25,491 nucleotides of DNA from JANSYP01 sp038751255 (GTDB lineage Bacteria > Pseudomonadota > Alphaproteobacteria > Rhodobacterales > Rhodobacteraceae), in contig JBCDGN010000054.1 of assembly GCA_038751255.1 (NCBI GenBank), forward strand, positions 1-25,491, given 5' to 3'. The position numbers and the translations under genes are program-made. Position 1 is the stretch's first letter. Each line of letters opens with the position of its first letter. This document shows, piece by piece, positions 8,792-17,301 of this stretch. The notes beneath the pieces were generated by a model, which had not been told where the DNA came from, did no database searches, and saw only the letters and a list, made by a program, of their open reading frames with translations.

Positions 8792-9484
8792 ATGAATGAT
8801 ACGGCAAACACGACAATCGGTGATGCAACTAAGGCCGTGGCCGAACTTGTTGCCAATGTTCTACGAGACCGGATCGTAAAGGGTGAACTGGCGCCCCTGG
8901 ACCGCTTGGTCGAACGCAAACTATCCGCGGAACTTGCCGTGTCTCGGACCCCCGTGCGCGAGGCGCTCAAACTTCTTGAGGCTGATGGACTCATTGAGAT
9001 CTCGCTCCATCGCGGGGCACAGGTCGTCCCCTATCTTTCCGTTGATGCGCAACATTTATTCGATGTAATTTCGGTGCTGGAGGGTTTGGCGGCACGCCGC
9101 TTTGCCGAAAACCTAAATCCGGAAATCCTGCAACGTCTTGAAAACCTTCACGCCGAGATGCTGAGCTATCATCAAGCCGGTCAGCAGCAGGCGTACTTTG
9201 ATATCAATACCGTTATCCACGACCTAATTGTGGAAGCATGTGACAACCCGGTTCTTGCCGAGACGCATAAGCGCCTGATCGCAAGGGCGCGCCGGGGGCG
9301 CTTTTTGGCGATTATGGAACCCGACCGGCTGGCCCAAGCGGTCTCCGAACATGAAGCGGTCATGCAGGCATTCAGGGACCGCGATGCTGAGGCGGCTGCG
9401 CGCATTTGGGAGCTGCATTTGCGCCATACAGGCAGCACAGTGACTGACGTTTTGCACGCTCAGGAGACTGCAGACGCTCTCTGA
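8792..9484 (+). CDS. GntR-family (FCD/FadR-type) transcriptional regulator
   Basis: 230 residues. The N-terminal winged HTH (about residues 15-80: VANVLRDRIVKGELAPLDRL, then AELAVSRTPVREALKLLEADGLIEIS and the wing HRGAQVV) is textbook GntR. The C-terminal all-helical FCD ligand domain (about 85-225) keeps candidate metal ligands in VIHDLIVEACDNP, SEHEAVMQAF and the terminal LHLRHT. FCD regulators usually repress catabolic and transport operons until a carboxylated metabolite binds. It lies directly upstream of the 12-gene plus-strand operon, in the same orientation but separated by 167 nt that include two palindromes. It is the natural candidate reader of the ATGGCATGCCAT sites at 9601 and 25271. 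No such site is seen before its own start, so autoregulation by that motif is not evident. Confidence 0.93.
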   Translation: MNDTANTTIGDATKAVAELVANVLRDRIVKGELAPLDRLVERKLSAELAVSRTPVREALKLLEADGLIEISLHRGAQVVPYLSVDAQHLFDVISVLEGLAARRFAENLNPEILQRLENLHAEMLSYHQAGQQQAYFDINTVIHDLIVEACDNPVLAETHKRLIARARRGRFLAIMEPDRLAQAVSEHEAVMQAFRDRDAEAAARIWELHLRHTGSTVTDVLHAQETADAL

Positions 9485-9544
9485 ACGGGTGCGACAGTTT
9501 GTGCTTCATTCCTGTGCATCGGCCTCAAGAGCCGCGGAAATCCT

Positions 9545-9558
9545 AAGCATTAATGCTT
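9545..9558. promoter_or_regulatory. 14-bp perfect palindrome AAGCATTAATGCTT
   Basis: Perfect dyad in the intergenic region between the GntR gene and the ABC operon, about 40 bp upstream of the ATGGCATGCCAT palindrome. It differs in core sequence from that operator. It may be a second regulator site; no second copy was noticed in the window. Confidence 0.35.
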
Positions 9559-9597
9559 TGCAGCGGTTGTTGGGCGAGGCCAAATTGCGACTCAGTA

Positions 9598-9615
9598 AAA
9601 ATGGCATGCCATTTT
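9598..9615. promoter_or_regulatory. Putative GntR operator 1 (18-bp palindrome)
   Basis: AAAATGGCATGCCATTTT is perfectly self-complementary and ends 36 bp before the ATG of the first operon gene. The same 16-bp core is repeated only at 25270-25285, at the head of the convergent operon. A weak TTGCGA -35-like element (9585-9590) would place the palindrome over the spacer and -10, consistent with repression. Binding by the adjacent GntR protein is inferred. Confidence 0.7.
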
Positions 9616-9651
9616 GGGTGGGTCTCGCCTTTTGGTCTTAGGAGGTCTCAC

Positions 9652-10707
9652 ATGACCCGGAAGTTTACCGCTGCCCCGACCCGCCGTTCGGTTCTGAAGA
9701 TGACTGGTGCCGCTACGCTCGGGACCCTCGCAACCCCATCCCTCCTACGCGCGCAAAGCTCAGAATTGGTGATTGGCTGTGCCGGCTCGCACACCGCCTG
9801 GATGGAGCAAATCGTCGTCCCACATATGAAGACGGCGATCGGAGCTGATATCCTTTTTGAGGGTACGAAATCTTCAGTGAACTTGGAGAAAATGTCCTCC
9901 AACAAGGACGCTCCATATCTGTCGGTCGTTCAGATGGATGACCCGGTTATGATCCAAGCTGTGGAGGCGGATCTGCTCAGCCCTATCACTTCCGGACCAG
10001 TTCCCAACATGACCAACTTGCGCCCCGACGCTGTGCATATGGACGGGATGTGGTGCAACTATGTCCAACCTTGGGCCGGTGTGGCCTATAACACAGAGTT
10101 CCGTCCCGATGGGGTTTCGTCCTGGACAGAGCTTTGGGACGCCTCGGCAAAAGGCCAGCTCATTATACCGTCGCTGCAAAACACCGAAGGCATGTGGACA
10201 CTATTCTCCGCAGCGATGTTGGGATCAGGCTTGTCCTTTGAGCAAGCACAATATGAAACCGACGCCGCTTTCGAAAAGCTTGCAGAGATAAAGCCCAATC
10301 TTCTTTCGATTTATACGACGATGAGCCAGGCATTTAACCTTTTGGAGCAGGGAGAGATTACCCTGCTGTCCGGCAATTTCTCGTCCTACACGCTGCCGCG
10401 CAAAGCCACTGGGGCGCCGGTAAATTTGGCCGCGCCCAAAGAAGGGATCTTTGCAATGCCGTCTGGCATTTGTCTCGTGAAGGGCGGTCCAAATCCGGAG
10501 CTTGCCGAGGCCTATGTCAACGAGATGCTTGGCCCGGATATGCAGACCGCCATCGCCGATTTCGCCTCGTCAGTACCGGCAAACACAACCGTAAAAGCAG
10601 GGGCGATCATTCCAGAGGGCGTGCCGATCTACTCCCCGGACTGGGCGTTCGTCGCAAGCAATCGCCGGGACTGGATCGAACGGTTCGACAAACTCATGGC
10701 GCTCTGA
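9652..10707 (+). CDS. ABC transporter substrate-binding protein, PotD-like (spermidine/putrescine-type family)
   Basis: 351 residues with a twin-arginine-type signal (TRRSVLKMTGAATLGTLATP, cleaved near LRAQ) and a periplasmic type-II binding-protein fold. Visible family landmarks include AYNTEFRPDGVSSWTELWD and the C-terminal EAYVNEMLGPDMQTAIADF. It should deliver the ligand to the permease pair encoded downstream. GGAGG (9641-9645) gives the start at ATG 9652; the frame upstream to 9553 is non-coding and contains the operator. First gene of the 12-gene operon, with only 3 nt before the ATPase. Family members bind polyamines, amines or other small organic solutes, so the polyamine label should not be taken literally. 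Confidence 0.9.
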   Translation: MTRKFTAAPTRRSVLKMTGAATLGTLATPSLLRAQSSELVIGCAGSHTAWMEQIVVPHMKTAIGADILFEGTKSSVNLEKMSSNKDAPYLSVVQMDDPVMIQAVEADLLSPITSGPVPNMTNLRPDAVHMDGMWCNYVQPWAGVAYNTEFRPDGVSSWTELWDASAKGQLIIPSLQNTEGMWTLFSAAMLGSGLSFEQAQYETDAAFEKLAEIKPNLLSIYTTMSQAFNLLEQGEITLLSGNFSSYTLPRKATGAPVNLAAPKEGIFAMPSGICLVKGGPNPELAEAYVNEMLGPDMQTAIADFASSVPANTTVKAGAIIPEGVPIYSPDWAFVASNRRDWIERFDKLMAL

Positions 10708-10710
10708 GCC

Positions 10711-11796
10711 ATGCTGCAGCCCGCCCATTCCGAAACAGGAAGCGACCGCTACCTTGAGGTGGTCGGGGTGGGCAAGGCATTCCGCGGGACAAAGGTCATG
10801 TCCGATCTCGATTTCAGGGTCGGACAAGGCGAATTGGTATCCCTTCTTGGCCCATCGGGATGTGGCAAGACAACGCTCCTGAGGATAGTTGCCGGGCTGA
10901 CATCTGCCGATCGCGGCGATGTGCTTTTGGATGGCCGGGCGATCACAAATGTCCCTGCGCACCGTCGCAACATCTCGGTGGTGTTTCAAAACTACGCACT
11001 GTTTCCGCATCTCAGCGTTGCCGAAAATGTTGCTTTTGGCCTGAGAGCGCGTGGGCAGGCAAAGGACACGACCGGGCCGTCGGTGCGCGAGGCACTCAAT
11101 CTCGTGCGGATGGCAGATTTCGCCGACAGGCGTGTGTCTGCTTTGTCGGGTGGTCAACAGCAACGTGTCGCGGTTGCGCGAGCACTGATCGTCGAGCCGG
11201 TATTGCTTTTGCTCGATGAGCCCTTTTCAGCGCTGGACCGCAAGTTGCGAGAAACGATGCAAGTGGAACTGAAGGCCTTGTTGCGGGATCGGGATATGAC
11301 CGCGATCTTCGTAACCCACGATCAAGACGAGGCGATGGGCGTCTCTGACAGGATCGCGGTAATGAATGCCGGCAGGATCGAACAGTTCGCCGCACCGTCC
11401 ACGCTCTACGCCCAACCAGAGACAGCGTTCGTCATGGACTTTGTCGGGCTTTCAACACGTCTGGCTGGGAAGGTGACAGACGTGGCGGAGGGCGAACTTC
11501 GCATCGAAACCGCCTATGGTACCCTGCGTGGCACAGGCACGGTTCCTGTTGGTGCCCGCGTGACCCTAGGCGTGCGGCCGGAACTGATTCAACCCCAGGA
11601 AGGTGAAAATACGCTGGAGGTGACCCTTGCTGATGCGATGGTACTTGGATCCAAGACACAGCTTCACGGGGTTGCCCAGGATAACGACAGGCTCTTGTGC
11701 GAAGTCCCAGGCATTCGCACAGGACTGGCGCGTGGCACGCGCCTGAGATTTGGGTGGTCGGTCGCTGACACGTTGGTCTACGAGGCAGAGGGATGA
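10711..11796 (+). CDS. ABC transporter ATP-binding protein, PotA-like
   Basis: 361 residues. Nucleotide-binding domain with Walker A GPSGCGKTT, Q-loop VVFQNYALFPHLSVAENVAFGL, signature LSGGQQQRVAVARAL, Walker B LLLLDEPFSALD and switch THDQDEAMGVSDRIAVM. A C-terminal TOBE-type domain (about residues 245-361) contains VRPELIQPQ. This architecture is that of the spermidine/putrescine and ferric-type importer ATPases. It lies 3 nt after the binding protein and overlaps the first permease by 4 nt (ATGA). Confidence 0.95.
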   Translation: MLQPAHSETGSDRYLEVVGVGKAFRGTKVMSDLDFRVGQGELVSLLGPSGCGKTTLLRIVAGLTSADRGDVLLDGRAITNVPAHRRNISVVFQNYALFPHLSVAENVAFGLRARGQAKDTTGPSVREALNLVRMADFADRRVSALSGGQQQRVAVARALIVEPVLLLLDEPFSALDRKLRETMQVELKALLRDRDMTAIFVTHDQDEAMGVSDRIAVMNAGRIEQFAAPSTLYAQPETAFVMDFVGLSTRLAGKVTDVAEGELRIETAYGTLRGTGTVPVGARVTLGVRPELIQPQEGENTLEVTLADAMVLGSKTQLHGVAQDNDRLLCEVPGIRTGLARGTRLRFGWSVADTLVYEAEG

Positions 11797-12623
11797 GAGC
11801 TCGTGGCGACCGTATCGGGTTTTTGGCTGTCCCAGGTCTGGCTTTTCTTGCGGTCATTTACGCTCTGCCGCTGGTGCTTCTTTTGTTTAGGGCAGCGCAG
11901 ATCGACGGACAGGTTTCTTTCGCAGAGTACCGCCTGTTTTTTACCGATCAGTACAATCTCAATGTGCTTTGGCGAACCCTGCGTGTCGCATTTTTGACCA
12001 CGCTTCTGGCATTGATCATTGCCTATCCAACAGCGATTGCAATGGCACGCGCACGGGGCATTTGGCTCTCGCTTTTTCTGGTGGCAATGGTCCTGCCAAT
12101 GTCGGTGGGTGTCGTGGTAAAGGCATTTGCGTGGTCAATCCTGTTTCGGACCCGTGGGGTGCTCAACGATATTCTGATGTCGCTGGGGATCACCGAAATG
12201 CCGATCCGCATGCTGTTCACCGAGACCGCTTTGATCATCGGCGCAGCAAACGTTTTTCTACCTTTCATGGTGCTGCCAATCTATGCGGTCATGCGCACCA
12301 TGGACGGCCGATTGCCCGAGGCGGCAGTGACACTTGGGGCGGGGCCCTATTTCCGGTTTTTCCACGTCACTTTGCCGCTCAGTCTGCCTGGGGTTGTCGC
12401 GGGATGTGCCTTTGTCTTCTCGCTGGCCATTTCGATGTACGTCATTCCCTCTCTCATCGTGGGGGAACAGCAGCAGACCCTGTCGATGATGATCGCCCGG
12501 TCCTTCCTTTACCTGCGGAACGAGGCACTAGGCGCAACAATTTCTTCGGTCCTGTTGATCATCGCCGTTGCTGTGGTGCTGGGATCCAGCCTGCTCGCGG
12601 CTCGGCTAGGCGGACAGCGATGA
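11793..12623 (+). CDS. ABC transporter permease, PotB-like
   Basis: 276 residues with six predicted membrane helices, from FLAVPGLAFLAVIYALPLVLLLF to the final LLIIAVAVVLGSSLLAARL. The cytoplasmic coupling loop is visible as the EAA-type segment LPEAAVTLGAGPYFRFFHVTLPLSLPGVVAG. ATGA overlap with the ATPase gene fixes the start. It forms a heterodimeric channel with the next gene product. Confidence 0.93.
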   Translation: MRARGDRIGFLAVPGLAFLAVIYALPLVLLLFRAAQIDGQVSFAEYRLFFTDQYNLNVLWRTLRVAFLTTLLALIIAYPTAIAMARARGIWLSLFLVAMVLPMSVGVVVKAFAWSILFRTRGVLNDILMSLGITEMPIRMLFTETALIIGAANVFLPFMVLPIYAVMRTMDGRLPEAAVTLGAGPYFRFFHVTLPLSLPGVVAGCAFVFSLAISMYVIPSLIVGEQQQTLSMMIARSFLYLRNEALGATISSVLLIIAVAVVLGSSLLAARLGGQR

Positions 12624-13420
12624 CTGTGACGGACCGCGTCTTTCTGATCTTGAGCTGGGCAATCGGGCTGATCTGTGTGGTTTTCTTGTTGTTGCCAATT
12701 GTCATAACGGTTGCTGCATCCTTCACATCCTCATCGGTCTATACTCTGCCGCCGCCAGAATGGTCTTTGCGCTGGTATATCGCAGCGACGCAACGCTCTG
12801 GGCTGTGGGACGCAGTGGTGCTTTCGCTGAACCTCGCGCTGGTCTCGACAGCCGTGTCATTGGTACTGGGAACGTTGGCGGCGTTCGCGATTACACAAGG
12901 CAGCTTTAGAGGGCGCGAGGCCATCGCAACTTTTACCGTATCGCCCTTGATGATGCCAGGGCTCGTGGTGGGCGTGGCGCTGTTACAATTCTTCCGCGAG
13001 ATCGGTTTGCGCGACGCCTATTGGTCGCTGCTCCTGGGCCATGTTGTGATCACATTGCCATTTGTGATGCGAACCTTGCTGGCCTCAATGGCGTCATTTG
13101 ACTTTTCGCTTGTGGATGCCGCCCGGACGCTCGGTTTGAATTATCCCAAGGCCATCTTGCGCGTTCTCATCCCCAATCTTGCACCTGCATACCTAACAGG
13201 GGGCCTGTTCGCTTTCCTTGCCTCTATGGACAACTATCCAATCTCAATCTTCTTATCGGATGCGCGCAACAAAACTCTGCCAATCAAGATCTTGCAGTAT
13301 TTGGAAGAGCAACCCGACCCGTCGCTTGCCGCCATCTCCTCTGGGCTCATTCTGCTCGCTTGCATCGTGTTGATCGTGGCCTCGCGCACCGTGGGGTTGA
13401 ACAGGATGATCCAAGGATGA
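12620..13420 (+). CDS. ABC transporter permease, PotC-like
   Basis: 266 residues, about six membrane helices. It opens TVTDRVFLILSWAIGLICVVF; the EAA loop is VDAARTLGLNYPKAILRVLIPNLAPAYLTGG. ATG 12620 overlaps the stop of the previous permease by 4 nt. The frame stays open further upstream (from 11969), but that part is only the shadow of the preceding permease, not a fusion. Second half of the importer channel. Confidence 0.93.
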   Translation: MTVTDRVFLILSWAIGLICVVFLLLPIVITVAASFTSSSVYTLPPPEWSLRWYIAATQRSGLWDAVVLSLNLALVSTAVSLVLGTLAAFAITQGSFRGREAIATFTVSPLMMPGLVVGVALLQFFREIGLRDAYWSLLLGHVVITLPFVMRTLLASMASFDFSLVDAARTLGLNYPKAILRVLIPNLAPAYLTGGLFAFLASMDNYPISIFLSDARNKTLPIKILQYLEEQPDPSLAAISSGLILLACIVLIVASRTVGLNRMIQG

Positions 13421-14298
13421 GGCGCGATCTGAAGGGATATTTTGGAGCGGAGCCGCGACCTTGTTGGCCGGATGGCGCCAGGTTGGCGGTGTCCTTCGTG
13501 GTGAATGTCGAAGAAGGCGCAGAACTGTCCATCGGCGATGGCGATGATCGAAATGAGAGCCGCTACGAAGCGGTCGAGGAAGTGGTGGGCGCGCCTGATC
13601 CTTGCATGGAAAGTCACTTTGGCTATGGGCCGCGCCAAGGCTATGCACGCATTGTAGAGGCCTTTGCAGAGCACAGTGTTCAGGCGACTTTCTCGACATG
13701 CGGTCGCGCAGCCGAACGGACACCTTGGCTGATACAGGATGCGGTGGCTCGAGGGCACGAGGTCGCCTGCCATGGCTGGCGGTGGGAAACCCATGCGGGC
13801 ATGGACGAGGTCACCGAACGAAAAGTGATTGCCCGCACCCATGCTGTGCTGAGCAAGATTTCTGGGACGCCGCCGGTAGGGTGGCACACGCGCTCGGCGA
13901 CCTCACAGCATACACGACGCTTGCTGATTGAACATGGGGGCTTTCTCTATGACAGCAATGCCTATGATGACGACATTCCCTACATGGAAGGCAACCATGT
14001 GGTGTTGCCCTATGCCTTTGACACCAATGACATGCGGTTCTCGCCTGGCGGCGGTTTCATACAGGCCCGCGACTTCTCCGATTATGTAGTCGCGGCTTTC
14101 GAGCGGCTATACTCGGAAGGGCAAAGGGCGGCACGTATGCTGTCCGTAGGACTCCACCTGCGGATCATCGGGCGACCGGCCAGGATCGCTGGTCTGGAAA
14201 CTGTGCTCGACCATATCTGTGCACAACAAGATGTCTGGATCGCCCCGCGCCGCGCAATCGCCGAGGCCTGGGCGGTCGAACACGGGAGAGCGTCATGA
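13417..14298 (+). CDS. PuuE-like polysaccharide-deacetylase-superfamily hydrolase 1
   Basis: 293 residues of the NodB-fold subfamily typified by the metal-independent allantoinase PuuE, cytoplasmic (no signal). Landmarks in order: RRDLKGYFGAEPRPCWPDGARLAVSFVVN, VEEGAE (31-36), GRAAERTPW, GHEVACHGWRWETH, GWHTRSATSQHTRRLL, FLYDSNAYDDDIPY, LPYAFDTNDMRF and SVGLHLRIIGRPAR. The expected reaction is hydrolysis of a cyclic amide or ureide C-N bond, not polysaccharide deacetylation. Compared with PuuE as I recall it (GWYTGRTGPNTRRL), the GWHTRSATSQHTRRL loop is altered, so the substrate may differ. ATG 13417 overlaps the permease stop by 4 nt. A paralogue lies three genes downstream. Confidence 0.85.
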   Translation: MRRDLKGYFGAEPRPCWPDGARLAVSFVVNVEEGAELSIGDGDDRNESRYEAVEEVVGAPDPCMESHFGYGPRQGYARIVEAFAEHSVQATFSTCGRAAERTPWLIQDAVARGHEVACHGWRWETHAGMDEVTERKVIARTHAVLSKISGTPPVGWHTRSATSQHTRRLLIEHGGFLYDSNAYDDDIPYMEGNHVVLPYAFDTNDMRFSPGGGFIQARDFSDYVVAAFERLYSEGQRAARMLSVGLHLRIIGRPARIAGLETVLDHICAQQDVWIAPRRAIAEAWAVEHGRAS

Positions 14299-15647
14299 GT
14301 TCGCTGGACCTCTCCGCGGTCGCGCTTTCGCAGGCGGTTCGTGCACGAAACGTGACACCGCAAGCTGTGGCCGCCGAGGCCCAGAGGCGCGTCGCGGAGC
14401 GCAATCCGGCCATCAATGCAATCTGTGCATTGAACCCTGAGTTTGAGACCGAAGCCGACAAAGTCGCGCAAAGCCTCGATGCAGGCGCGGATCTCCCACT
14501 CGCCGGTGTCCCAGTTGTAATCAAAGACAATATCTGGGTGAAGGATCTTCGTATCGCCGCAGGATCGCGAGTGTTCGCCAACCACATGGCGCCGGAGGAT
14601 GCGGAGGCAGTCAGGCGTCTAAGAGAGGCTGGGGCGATGATCCTGGGGATTGCGACTTGTACAGAATTTGCCTGCAAAGGCGCGGCGGATTCACCACTCC
14701 ATGGCGTGACGCACAATCCGGTTGATACTCGTCTAACAACGGGCGGGTCTTCCAGCGGACCCGCCGCTGCAGTGGGCGCATCTATCGTGCCACTGGCTCT
14801 GGGGACCGATGCCGGTGGATCCAGCCGACGACCACCCGCCCATGTTGGCGTCTGTGGGTACAAACCGACCCAAGATCTCATTCCCTATGGTCCAGGTTTT
14901 ACCGAGCCAGTGCCGCGTGTTTCGGTGATTTGCCCCATTGCGCGGCATATGGACGACATCGCGTTATCCATGTCGGTTCTTGCCGATACAGCCCCCCAGT
15001 CACCTGCAAAAATTCGTATCACAGCGTCCCATGACTTCGGTCTAAATCAAGCGCTTGATCCGGATGTCATAAGCCGTTTCGACGCAGCAATGGCGGCAAT
15101 CAGAACTGCCGGCGGCGAGGTTGAGACAGCGGAAATCAATTGGCCCAAAGACAGCGCTGGAGTTGATGTACTGCCCTTGCAGTATGCTGGTTTGGCGCTT
15201 CTTTACGGCGCTCAGTGGCAGGCCGACCCCAGTCTGTTTGATCCTTTGATTGGGCAACAGATCAAAACGGGACTGCAGCTAAGCGGGATCGACGTGGCCG
15301 CAGCGTTGCAGGCCAGCGACCGTATACGGACGACGCTGCTCAATGCCTTGAATCGTTACGGAGTGATCGCAACTCCAACCACACCGTGCGCGGCTTGGCG
15401 CGTTGATCTCCTTGCACCGCCTGAAATCGGGGGACGACCGGCGGCTCCACGCGACCACGCTGCTTTCACCTCTCAGGCCAACCATGCAGGCTGCCCCGCG
15501 CTGTCGATCCCCTGCGGCTCTGACACCGAGGGCCGTCCATTGGGCCTGCAACTGATCGCCGCGCCGGGGCAAGACGCAGCGCTCCTCGGCCTTGGACAGG
15601 CCATTGCGCCGATTGTGGAGGGAGTCGAGCGTTGCGCCTTCTGCTGA
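14295..15647 (+). CDS. Amidase-signature family hydrolase
   Basis: 450 residues of the amidase-signature family. The Ser-cisSer-Lys triad is intact: Lys77 in VVIKDN, cis-Ser152 in TGGSSSGPAAA, and nucleophile Ser176 in GTDAGGSSRRP. It hydrolyses a linear amide, releasing ammonia or an amine. The segment after the nucleophile, GGSSRRPPAHVGVCGYKPT, departs from the usual GGSIRIPA pattern, which may mark a distinct substrate class. Relatives include glutamyl-tRNA amidotransferase A, allophanate hydrolase and many catabolic amidases; lack of partner gatB/gatC genes argues for a catabolic role. ATGA overlap with the preceding gene; 16-nt overlap with the next. Confidence 0.92.
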   Translation: MSSLDLSAVALSQAVRARNVTPQAVAAEAQRRVAERNPAINAICALNPEFETEADKVAQSLDAGADLPLAGVPVVIKDNIWVKDLRIAAGSRVFANHMAPEDAEAVRRLREAGAMILGIATCTEFACKGAADSPLHGVTHNPVDTRLTTGGSSSGPAAAVGASIVPLALGTDAGGSSRRPPAHVGVCGYKPTQDLIPYGPGFTEPVPRVSVICPIARHMDDIALSMSVLADTAPQSPAKIRITASHDFGLNQALDPDVISRFDAAMAAIRTAGGEVETAEINWPKDSAGVDVLPLQYAGLALLYGAQWQADPSLFDPLIGQQIKTGLQLSGIDVAAALQASDRIRTTLLNALNRYGVIATPTTPCAAWRVDLLAPPEIGGRPAAPRDHAAFTSQANHAGCPALSIPCGSDTEGRPLGLQLIAAPGQDAALLGLGQAIAPIVEGVERCAFC

Positions 15648-16375
15648 TCAACCCGAATATGACCCAATCTATGACCGACCGCATGGCGGAGGTCGCATCC
15701 GGCGTCGCTCCCACCGGTGTCGAAATCATCCCACTCACAGCAAAGCGCGGGTTTCCTTATATTGCATCCCGTGCAGAGGCGCAGATCGCTGGCGGCCTGG
15801 TTCTGGAGATGATCGCGGAACACGTTGAATCCGTGGACGCCGTGGTTGTCGCTGCGTTCGGAGATCCCGGGCTTACCGCCGCGCGCGATCTTTTTGACCT
15901 TCCGGTTATTGGCATGGCTGAAGCCTCCTTGATGACCGCGGCGATGCTGGGAGAGCGCTTTTCGGTGGTCACTTTCACGCCGCATATGAAGCGCTGGTAC
16001 ACCGATTGCGTGCGGCTTTCGGGGCTTGAGGCCAGATTTACCGGGGTGCGCTGTCCGCAAGTGGCGCCAAAGACCGTCCACAGCGCGGCCTCTGATATGC
16101 GCGCGGACCTGATCGAACTTGCCGAACTCGCAACACGGGAAGATGGGGCCGATGTTGTGATCCTCGGCGGCGCGCCACTCGCTGGACTTGCTCCGATGAT
16201 CGCGTCGCAGACACCTGGGCTACTGGTCGACCCGATTGCCGCGGCGACACTCCAAGCCGTTGCTCTAACACAGCTTGCGCCGTCATACGCGCGCCGCCCG
16301 AGCCGACCTGAGGCGAAAACATCGAGCGGTCTTACCCCAGCGCTAGAGGCCATAATCGCCAGAGGCCACCAATGA
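15632..16375 (+). CDS. Asp/Glu/hydantoin racemase-superfamily protein lacking the canonical cysteines
   Basis: 247 residues with the superfamily N-terminus MRLLLINPNMTQSMTDRM and the AFGDPGL and GMAEASL motifs. In hydantoin and allantoin racemases two cysteines do the chemistry, in contexts like ACFGDPG and LGCAGMAGLA. Here these read AAFGDPG (Ala75) and LGGAPLAGLA (Gly180). The only cysteines, 126 and 141, are elsewhere. The protein is therefore probably not a standard two-base racemase; it may be a different isomerase or lyase, or a binding protein. A TTG start at 15632 is supported by GGAGGGAG (15618-15625) and by the LLINPN motif beginning right after it. The gene overlaps the amidase by 16 nt. 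Confidence 0.82.
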   Translation: MRLLLINPNMTQSMTDRMAEVASGVAPTGVEIIPLTAKRGFPYIASRAEAQIAGGLVLEMIAEHVESVDAVVVAAFGDPGLTAARDLFDLPVIGMAEASLMTAAMLGERFSVVTFTPHMKRWYTDCVRLSGLEARFTGVRCPQVAPKTVHSAASDMRADLIELAELATREDGADVVILGGAPLAGLAPMIASQTPGLLVDPIAAATLQAVALTQLAPSYARRPSRPEAKTSSGLTPALEAIIARGHQ

Positions 16376-17301
16376 CCGAACGCGATCTCATCGGATATGG
16401 AGGGACACCGCCCGATATCATTTGGCCGAATGGTGCGCGCGTCGCGGTGTCCGTCGTTCTCAATTTCGAAGAAGGCGCGGAACAACAGATCGGTGATGGA
16501 GACGTGGTGTCCGAGCGTGTTGGCGAGGTGCATAGCGTGGTACCAGAGGGCCGCCGCGATTTCGGGCAAGAACAAGTTTTTGCCTACGGTATGCGGGCGG
16601 GGCTGTGGCGGTTTCTTGAAGAATTCGACCGGACCAGCACGCCTGTGACCATTTTCATGTGCGGGCGCGCTGTGGAAAGAGCGCCCACGCTTGCACGGAA
16701 AGTGATCGACGCGGGCCATGAAGCCGCTTGCCACGGTTGGTTGTGGCGGCCTCATGCCGACTACGACGCTGTCGATACCGAACGCGAAGATCTTTCCCGC
16801 GCCACAGCAGCCATCGAAGCGGGGACCGGCCAACGCCCGTTGGGGTTTTTCTGCCGGGCCAGCGAAAGCGTCTGGACCCGCAAGCTGCTGGCGGAAGCTG
16901 GATATGTCTACACCTCGAACGCCTTCGACGATGACACGCCCTACTCGGATACATCGGGTTTGCTGGTCCTGCCCTACGCCTTGGACAGCAACGATATGAA
17001 GTTCTCGCATCCAAATGGCTTCGTCCGATCCTCGGAAATGGTCGAGTATGTGCTTGATGCGCTCGACCAGCTTTTGGAAGAAGCCGAGCGCGGCAAATCC
17101 TCAATGCTGTCCATCGGATTTCACCTGCGCATCTCGGGGCGCCCGGCACGATTTCGCGCTGTGGCCGCAATTCTCAGCCATCTGGCGAAGATTGAAGGCC
17201 AAATCTGGCGGGCACGGCGCATCGATATTGCCCGTCATTTCCTGGCCACGACAACCGCAACCACCAATCCACCACTCGTTCAAAATGGAGATCTAAAGTG
17301 A
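16372..17301 (+). CDS. PuuE-like polysaccharide-deacetylase-superfamily hydrolase 2
   Basis: 309 residues, paralogous to the product at 13417. It has TERDLIGYGGTPPDIIWPNGARVAVSVVLNFEEGAE at the N-terminus (very close to PuuE), then GRAVERAPTLARKVIDAGHEAACHGWLW, FDDDTPYSD, LPYALDSNDMKF and SIGFHLRISGRPARF. The loop that reads GWYTGR..NTRRL in PuuE has become GFFCRASESVWTRKL, and YDS has become YTS before NAFDDD, so it differs from paralogue 1 at likely active-site positions. The two copies probably act on different substrates or enantiomers, or form a heteromer. A short Thr/Ala-rich tail (ATTTATTNPP) is extra. Starts inside the previous gene's stop (ATGA) and overlaps the TRAP gene by 4 nt. 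Confidence 0.85.
   Translation: MTERDLIGYGGTPPDIIWPNGARVAVSVVLNFEEGAEQQIGDGDVVSERVGEVHSVVPEGRRDFGQEQVFAYGMRAGLWRFLEEFDRTSTPVTIFMCGRAVERAPTLARKVIDAGHEAACHGWLWRPHADYDAVDTEREDLSRATAAIEAGTGQRPLGFFCRASESVWTRKLLAEAGYVYTSNAFDDDTPYSDTSGLLVLPYALDSNDMKFSHPNGFVRSSEMVEYVLDALDQLLEEAERGKSSMLSIGFHLRISGRPARFRAVAAILSHLAKIEGQIWRARRIDIARHFLATTTATTNPPLVQNGDLK

Noticed and set aside
11969..13420. A 483-codon open frame that looks like a large fused permease
   Set aside because: Only the part from ATG 12620 is a permease; the upstream portion is the out-of-frame shadow of the preceding permease, and the ATGA overlap at 12620 marks the real start.
13417..17301. Annotating the two NodB-fold genes as polysaccharide or chitin deacetylases
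   Set aside because: There is no signal peptide or cell-wall context; the motifs (GYG, EEGAE, HGWxW, DDDxPY, GRPAR) are those of the PuuE allantoinase subfamily and the neighbours are amide/ureide enzymes.
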